A DNA stretch of 27,876 bases from CAZSVE01 sp964610175 (GTDB taxonomy: Bacteria > Pseudomonadota > Gammaproteobacteria > HK1), in the NCBI GenBank assembly GCA_964610175.1, contig CAZSVE010000040.1:1-27876 (forward strand), written 5' to 3'. Below, one piece after another: positions 23,398 through 27,876 of this stretch. The translations under genes were made by a program, and so were the position numbers. Each line of letters opens with the position of its first letter. Position 1 is the stretch's first letter. The notes beneath the pieces were generated by a model. It searched no databases. It saw only the letters and a list, made by a program, of their open reading frames with translations, and had not been told where the DNA came from.

Positions 23398-24368
23398 GAG
23401 AATAAATCGTACTGATGTTTATCTTGTTTTATGGATCTTGATTGTTCGCTTAATGAATTCCGCTCCCAGAATACATCATTAGCATATCCTTGAATATTCC
23501 GATTCGTTTTGCTTATCTCTATGCGTTTGAGCGCCCAACAACAATATTCCCTATTAAGTTCTATTCCACAAAATAGCCTTCCTAGCTTTTTAGCCACTAC
23601 TGCCGTGGTTCCACTACCCAAAAAAGGATCAAACACAAAATCACCTTCTTTCGAGCTGGCTAAAATCAATTTAGCAATCAACTTCTCCGGTTTTTGAGTA
23701 GGATGATCAGTATTTTCCGGCATGGACCAAAATGGGATACTTATGTCCGTCCAAATATTGGAGGGATAAGTCAGCCGATAATTTCCGTCTTTTTCTTTGC
23801 TCCAGTCTTTTGGTTCTCCATTTATTTTATATGGTGCAATAACCTTTCTTCGGAGTTTTACCACATCTACATTAAAATAATAGTTGTTCGATACCGTACA
23901 AAACCAAATATCCTCCGTATTATTTTTCCAATTGGTTTTTGCTCCACGTCCTTTTTCTCTTTCCCACGTTATACGATTTTGAATACAGAAATTCGATGCA
24001 AGAATGGGAGCGATCAATATAGAGGTTTTCCAGTCAGAACAGACATAGACTGTAGCATTCAACTTCAAAGTTGGTTTCAACATCTTGACAATATGAGAAA
24101 ACCAATTCTGATACTCTTCTTTTTCTTTCTCCCTGAATAAATCTCCATTATAATCTTTTGAAATATTATACGGTGGATCCAGTATAAGTAAGTCAACAAA
24201 TTTTTCAGGAAATTTTTCAATCAACTCGAAAGTATCACCGGAGATAATTTTTTCGCTAATTTCCTCCATACTTAAAGAAGTATTAACTTGCATAATATAG
24301 GTGGATAATCGATCTATCTCATCCTTGCTACAAATCAATGTTCTATTTCTTTCTGCTCTTTTTTTCAT
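23394..24368 (-). CDS. Type II DNA methyltransferase, beta-class (N6-adenine or N4-cytosine)
   Basis: The 324-residue protein carries the catalytic motif IV DPPY at 64-67 before the SAM-binding motif I FDPFLGSGT at 246-254, the order of beta-class amino-methyltransferases (M.RsrI, M.HinfI). HPTQKP at 222-227 is also typical. DPPY is compatible with adenine N6 methylation. It should protect the host site cut by the coupled nuclease. The start is ATG 24366-24368; only a weak AAGG lies about 12 nt upstream. The region between it and the next gene (24369-24400) contains ATATTATAAG-like promoter elements. The AT-rich composition matches its partner. Confidence 0.85.
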   Translation of the reverse strand: MKKRAERNRTLICSKDEIDRLSTYIMQVNTSLSMEEISEKIISGDTFELIEKFPEKFVDLLILDPPYNISKDYNGDLFREKEKEEYQNWFSHIVKMLKPTLKLNATVYVCSDWKTSILIAPILASNFCIQNRITWEREKGRGAKTNWKNNTEDIWFCTVSNNYYFNVDVVKLRRKVIAPYKINGEPKDWSKEKDGNYRLTYPSNIWTDISIPFWSMPENTDHPTQKPEKLIAKLILASSKEGDFVFDPFLGSGTTAVVAKKLGRLFCGIELNREYCCWALKRIEISKTNRNIQGYANDVFWERNSLSEQSRSIKQDKHQYDLFS

Positions 24369-24400
24369 ACCAGCTCAACCTTCATCAGCTTATAATATAG

Positions 24401-26071
24401 CTATATCCTCTCCAGCGTGATCCGCCTATAGCGCTTCTCGAAGGCTTGGCGACCGCCCTCCATCATGGCGCAGATGGCATCCCGAATCCCGGCCTCCTCC
24501 AGTCCGCCCTGGCGCCCGATCCCTATCCGACCATTTTGGAACTGCAACACATGCACCAATTCGGCATCGCCATTGACGATGCTATTTGGATTGTGGGTCA
24601 CGATGACGAGTTGCCGATGATGCTTGTTCCCGTGGATCCGGCGCACGATGAGGTCATGGATCAGAGCATTGTCCAGGTCATCCTCGGGCTGATCGATGAC
24701 CAGGGGATCGGTGCCGTAACTCAGCAGGAAGGCCAGGATCGCCGCCGCCTTTTGACCGGCGGAACCCTTTTCCAGGGCATCGAACCTGCCCGAGGCCGGG
24801 CCCCTGGAATACTCGACGCGCAGCATATCCTCGGGCCACCAGGCATCGAGCCGGTCGAAGGTCATCGGTTGCGACTCCATGAGCCTTTTCAAGCGATTGC
24901 CGAAGGTGGTTCCGTAGTTGTTGCGGGGGGCATTACGGGCTTGGCCGGTAGCGATGTCGAGGATCTTCGACTCGATCTCCGAGATAAGCGGCAACAACCC
25001 GGATTCCGGCGTCCCGAACGCCTGCCAATGCGGAAACTCCCACAGCATACCCTGCCGCTTTTCTTCGTCGCACACCGCAGCGACGAATTTATCGCCGAGA
25101 CCCAGGATATCGCGGTATTCCTGTTCCGTGCCATCCACATCCCCGAATGGCACCAGCTCCATGCGCACGAAGAAGGCGCTGTCTCCGATGACCTTGTCGA
25201 GAAAGTCGCGCCGTTTGGCATGCAGTTCCCGGCGCAAATCGAAGAGCCTCCGGAGCGTATCCGCGACCCGTTTTCCCGTCCGTTCGACCTCCTTGCGAAC
25301 CGATTCCAGCCGGTTCAACCGCTGTTGCAATCGGTTGCGCTGCGCCACCCACTCGCCGTATAGGGAAAGGCCCATCTGGCCCTGTTTTTCCCGGTACTCC
25401 TCCATCAATGCGTTGCACGCGGCCTCGCTCTCCCGGGTCTCCCGCCACCACCGGCTATCGAGAAGCTTCTGCCTCCTTTCGGCCCGCAAGGCATCCACCG
25501 CATCGGCCAGCCTCGCCAGGGATGCGCCGATCCCTTTCAGCCCCCGGGCGGTCCATTCGTGAATCTCTCGGACCTCGGCGGCGGTATCGTCCCCACCATC
25601 GAAGAGGTGCGCCGGAAAGTCGGGCAGTTCGGTCGCGGCCAGGGCCCGGACCCCGGCGGAAAGCTCATGGAAAAGCCTGGAATCCGGCAGGCCGTTCTTT
25701 TGCTGGCTGCGCCGCTGGTATCGTTTCAGGATATCGCCGTGACCCTTTTCCTCGTACTGCCTCAGGTCATTCTCCACATCCCGCAACCGGGTGCGCAGCC
25801 GCGCCTCCTCCCCCAATTGGCGCGAAAGCCCCCGTTCCCGGATCTCCTGGTTCTTCCGCCTCAGGGCATCGACCCATTCCCCGGAATCGCGATCGGTGAC
25901 CACCACGCAATCCAGCCCGGCCCCCATGACCGCCGCCAGCCACGCCTCGGGCTCGACAGCCTTCCGGGATTCCCCACCGCCATCATCGCCCGAGGCCGGT
26001 GTGTGGCTGTGAAAATCGAAGCGCCACCATTTGCTGCCCGGGGTATTTGCCAAAGCACTTGTCTCGATCAT
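24401..26071 (-). CDS. PHP-ABC ATPase (TrlF-like), internally deleted
   Basis: The N terminus (GSKWWRFDFHSHTPASGDD) is the start of a PHP phosphoesterase domain, with the HxH metal motif. In TrlF-family proteins, usually about 900 or more residues, this runs on to TDHNSGEW, the rest of PHP and an ABC-type Walker A. Here VVVTDRDSGEWVDALRR passes directly into coiled coil, so most of PHP and the P-loop are missing while the frame stays open. The C-terminal half keeps the ABC signature (GSAGQKAAA), Walker B (PLVIDQPEDDLDN) and the H-loop (VIVTHNPNS). Without Walker A it should not hydrolyse ATP as an ABC enzyme, and TDRD replaces the usual TDHN. I use ATG 26069-26071; an upstream TTG at 26122 is in frame. 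The family is linked with defence loci. Confidence 0.7.
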   Translation of the reverse strand: MIETSALANTPGSKWWRFDFHSHTPASGDDGGGESRKAVEPEAWLAAVMGAGLDCVVVTDRDSGEWVDALRRKNQEIRERGLSRQLGEEARLRTRLRDVENDLRQYEEKGHGDILKRYQRRSQQKNGLPDSRLFHELSAGVRALAATELPDFPAHLFDGGDDTAAEVREIHEWTARGLKGIGASLARLADAVDALRAERRQKLLDSRWWRETRESEAACNALMEEYREKQGQMGLSLYGEWVAQRNRLQQRLNRLESVRKEVERTGKRVADTLRRLFDLRRELHAKRRDFLDKVIGDSAFFVRMELVPFGDVDGTEQEYRDILGLGDKFVAAVCDEEKRQGMLWEFPHWQAFGTPESGLLPLISEIESKILDIATGQARNAPRNNYGTTFGNRLKRLMESQPMTFDRLDAWWPEDMLRVEYSRGPASGRFDALEKGSAGQKAAAILAFLLSYGTDPLVIDQPEDDLDNALIHDLIVRRIHGNKHHRQLVIVTHNPNSIVNGDAELVHVLQFQNGRIGIGRQGGLEEAGIRDAICAMMEGGRQAFEKRYRRITLERI

Positions 26072-26201
26072 TTCCACGAAAAAAACCTCAGGGGCATGTT
26101 TCGAACCCCGACCCAGTGGCAATGGCAGGTTGGGTCAGGCACGTCAGTGCCATAGCGCGACCAAGGCCGCAACCGAATCCTGTTGCCGTCCCTGTGGCCG
26201 T

Positions 26202-26380
26202 CTGGGTCCCGGCATGGACTGCCGGGATGACGAGAGAGGTTGTTTCAGGCGATTGTGTAGGAATTCAGCACTTCCGTCATCCCGGCAGGGAATGCCGGGA
26301 CCCAGTGTCAGGGATGGTAGCGCTCTACCCGTGCGTCATTCCGGCAGGGAATGCCGGGACCCAGATGCCAGGGATGGCAG
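26202..26380. repeat. REP-like palindromic repeats, three units
   Basis: CCGGCAGGGAATGCCGGGAC or its variant occurs at about 26202-26231 (inverted), 26276-26318 and 26335-26380. The first unit is followed by GGTTGTTTCAGGCGATTGTG and ATTCAGCAC, which recur near 27220-27254 and at the window end. The units lie between the TrlF-like gene and the molybdenum-carrier-like gene. Confidence 0.85.
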
Positions 26381-26498
26381 AAACCACCCGTGAATTCCCG
26401 TGAAATCACAATCGCGAAAACCCTTCGACCAACCACGAACATTCGCGCGCTCATGTCGATTGTCGAGGAGGAATAGCATAACCCAACACCGCAACCCA

Positions 26499-26537
26499 AC
26501 TGGCAAGGCTTCACTTCGAGCCGATGAAACATGCCCC
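26499..26537 (-). repeat. Family A repeat, 3' fragment
   Basis: CTGGCAAGGCTTCACTTCGA followed by GCCGATGAAACATGCC matches the right end of the inverted copies. The rest of 26381-26577 holds nothing I recognise. Confidence 0.6.
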
Positions 26538-26577
26538 CCGCCCGCGCCCGATCCCCGGCCTGGAAACCCTTTGCCCT

Positions 26578-27114
26578 TCAGTCCCCAAGGCCCTGCAATA
26601 CCCGCCACATCAACCGATACGTCCGTGCCCCGATGCCGGGGCAGCTACCCTCGCTTGGCCCGGCGACATGAAGCGTCCTCGGCGCCACGCCCCGAAGCCA
26701 GGAAACGATGCGCCCCTCGGCGCCCTTTCCATCGGGGTCCATGACCAAAAGCGCTCTCCGCAGCCGCGCCGCGCAAGCAATCGTCCACAAGGTGCCGGGA
26801 TCGGAATTGGAATTGGAATTGGAAGCAGGATTGGGACCTTGCCGACCCCCTGGCAGCAGGACCAACGTGGCATCGGAATCACGCACATTCCACTCGGTCC
26901 TTTGCGAGCGTGGGACCTCCGGGGCGTCTCGACTCCTGTCTCGCGGCGTCTCCCGCAGGGGAAATTCAGGAGGGATTCTCCCCGCCTCGCAGAAGCGACC
27001 CGGCGGGCACCAGCCACCGATCTCCTTGCCGGAGCGACGCGCGGCCCGCAAGGCCCCCTGATCGACCCCGGTCTGCCCACCGGAAATGATGCGCTGCAAT
27101 CTTCTCCCCTCCAT
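26578..27114 (-). CDS. Putative molybdenum-carrier (SLOG-fold) protein
   Basis: The 178-residue protein from ATG 27112-27114 has IISGGQTGVDQGALRAA at residues 9-25 and GWCPPGRFCEAGRIPPEFPL shortly after, both hallmarks of the putative molybdenum-carrier family (Pfam PF12694, SLOG superfamily), followed by SDATLVLLPGG. The fold binds nucleotide-like or cofactor ligands; molybdenum cofactor carriage is proposed only by relation. An in-frame SNSNSN stretch, encoded by AATTCC units, lies where the family has a short loop. An upstream ATG at 27147 falls inside a palindromic repeat and is rejected. No molybdenum genes are nearby. Confidence 0.7.
   Translation of the reverse strand: MEGRRLQRIISGGQTGVDQGALRAARRSGKEIGGWCPPGRFCEAGRIPPEFPLRETPRDRSRDAPEVPRSQRTEWNVRDSDATLVLLPGGRQGPNPASNSNSNSDPGTLWTIACAARLRRALLVMDPDGKGAEGRIVSWLRGVAPRTLHVAGPSEGSCPGIGARTYRLMWRVLQGLGD
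26803..26826. repeat. Six-base microsatellite (GGAATT)3 inside the molybdenum-carrier-like gene
   Basis: Three perfect GGAATT units (26803-26820) and a partial fourth (GGAAGC) encode alternating Ser and Asn on the minus strand. Gain or loss of a unit keeps the reading frame. Confidence 0.9.
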
Positions 27115-27129
27115 CCGGCAACACCACAA

Positions 27130-27180
27130 GTCTTGTAAGATGGGCACGGCGTTTCACGCCTTTGCCCATCCTACAAAACT
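27130..27180. repeat. Short palindromic element ending GCCCATCCTACAAAA
   Basis: CTTGTAAGATGGGCA and TGCCCATCCTACAAAA face each other across a GC-rich centre. It has the same termini, one imperfect, as the longer element at 27717-27825. Confidence 0.8.
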
Positions 27181-27304
27181 GGCATCTGGATCCCGGCGTT
27201 CCCTGCCGGGATGACGTGGGAGGTTGCTTCGAGCGGTTGTGAGATATTCAGCACTCCCGTCATCCCGCCATGGATTGACGGGACCCGGATGCCAGGGACG
27301 GCAG
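27181..27304. repeat. Two REP-like palindromic units
   Basis: GGATCCCGGCGTTCCCTGCC with GGGATGACG is followed by GGTTGCTTCGAGCGGTTGTG and ATTCAGCAC. A second unit, GTCATCCCGCCATGGATTG with GGACCCGGATGCCAGGGA, begins at 27259. Both resemble the units at 26202-26380. Confidence 0.8.
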
Positions 27305-27308
27305 CTCG

Positions 27309-27401
27309 CGCGTGGAATACGGCGGCTCCGCGCCGATTCCACCCTACGTTTTTCGCCGGTTTCGTAGGGTGGAATGAGGCCGCAAGCCGAAATTCCACGC
27401 G
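27309..27401. repeat. Nested inverted-repeat element
   Basis: Outer arms CGCGTGGAAT (27309) and ATTCCACGCG (27392) enclose inner arms ATTCCACCCTACG (27336) and CGTAGGGTGGAAT (27363). Both pairs are perfect. The arms share the GGAAT core, so several alternative foldings exist. Confidence 0.85.
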
Positions 27402-27608
27402 GGTTCTTGGGAGCGAGCGGAAACCCAACCCGGCCTAGCCGGAACCAAAGATCTCGACCTGTCCTTTGTCATTTCTCGCTACGCTCGAAATGACGGCCCT
27501 TTCGAGGTGAAATCATTCCTATTTCGTAAAATAGCGACTCACTTGCAACGATTTCGGGTATTCGAATGACTAGCGCGACCAAGGCCACTAGGGGGGTATT
27601 CCCCCGGC

Positions 27609-27715
27609 CCCGAATGTAGCGGTTTCCGCTGGTTTCCAGGGTGGAGATTGGGGACCAACGAAGTGCTCCAACTTCGAAACCAGCGGAATCATTTCCGCCC
27701 TTCGTCCCGAATGTA
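27609..27715. repeat. Inverted repeat flanked by 10-bp direct repeats
   Basis: TTCCGCTGGTTTC (27624-27636) and GAAACCAGCGGAA (27676-27688) are perfect inverted arms. CCCGAATGTA occurs directly at both outer ends (27609 and 27706), as a target-site duplication or shared terminus would. The ~130 bp before it (27470-27608) holds nothing else I recognise. Confidence 0.7.
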
Positions 27716-27716
27716 A

Positions 27717-27825
27717 TTTTGTAGGATGGGCAAAGCGCAGCGTGCCCATCGGGGATTTCCCATCGATTCCATGATGGGCACGGCCCATCGTGACGAATTC
27801 GGGCGCCTTTGCCCATCCTACAAAA
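27717..27825. mobile_element. MITE-like element, 109 bp with 19-bp perfect terminal inverted repeats
   Basis: TTTTGTAGGATGGGCAAAG at the left end is the exact reverse complement of the right end, CTTTGCCCATCCTACAAAA. No coding capacity is present. A shorter relative lies at 27130-27180. Mobility is inferred from structure only. Confidence 0.75.
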
Positions 27826-27876
27826 CTGCCGGGATGACGGGATGGGTTGTTTCAAGCGATTGTGTAGATATTCAGC
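27826..27876. repeat. REP-like unit running off the window end
   Basis: CTGCCGGGATGACGGGATGG is followed by GTTGTTTCAAGCGATTGTG and ATTCAGC, the same right flank as the units ending at 26271 and 27254. Confidence 0.75.

Noticed and set aside
27469..27855. Open frame of 128 codons on the minus strand.
   Set aside because: It is composed of the MITE-like element, inverted repeats and a common repeat ending RHFERSEK; no protein character.
26202..27876. Regularly recurring palindromes considered as a CRISPR array.
   Set aside because: Units vary in length, orientation and spacing, and no cas gene is present; they are REP-like and MITE-like elements.

Overview
The window looks like part of a repeat-rich gammaproteobacterial chromosome. 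The housekeeping genes point that way: a pilW/pilF-type lipoprotein followed by rodZ, rsmI, an AmpG-like permease, a bacterioferritin with a Fur-box-like promoter, and a split glycine decarboxylase (gcvPA). A Chromatiales-like or sulfur-bacterium-like lineage would fit the split P-protein and the GltD/DsrL-type iron-sulfur flavoprotein, but no 16S or other marker is present, so this placement is inference.

Layout. Positions 1-7890 (minus strand) hold a surface-polysaccharide locus. A CDP-sugar operon (rfbF, rfbG, an rfbC-like epimerase, a C-methyltransferase remnant, an SDR reductase) is joined by 4-bp overlaps. It is followed by a radical SAM/SPASM gene, a GT4 glycosyltransferase, an FkbM-type methyltransferase and the start of a second, apparently broken, radical SAM paralogue. 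The operon shows decay: the C-methyltransferase keeps only its last ~85 residues and the reductase is short at its C terminus. Positions 8054-10785 hold a guanylate-kinase-like P-loop protein and an AmpG-like MFS permease. Positions 11215-15323 (minus) hold a porin-like outer-membrane protein, bacterioferritin, rodZ and pilW. Positions 15670-17379 encode a GltD/DsrL-like flavoprotein with ferredoxin clusters. Positions 18024-22441 hold rsmI, a cysteine-poor FmdB-like protein, an unrecognised gene overlapping a PIN nuclease gene, and gcvPA without gcvPB. Positions 22561-26071 are an accessory, defence-type island: an AlbA_2-type ATPase remnant, an AT-rich type II restriction-modification pair, and an internally deleted PHP-ABC ATPase (TrlF-like). 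Positions 26072-27876 are mostly short palindromic repeats around one molybdenum-carrier-like (SLOG fold) gene.

The strongest non-genic signal is a ~110-120 bp dispersed repeat (here 'family A'). It occurs about thirteen times in both orientations, nearly always between genes, and in two places supplies the last codons of a neighbouring reading frame. A second repeat (family B), REP-like repeats, a MITE-like element with 19-bp perfect terminal inverted repeats, and other inverted-repeat units fill most of the remaining intergenic space. The best candidate for an undescribed system is the two-gene unit at 19659-20950: an uncharacterised protein translationally coupled to a PIN-domain nuclease. 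All functional calls come from reading the sequence; no database search was run.
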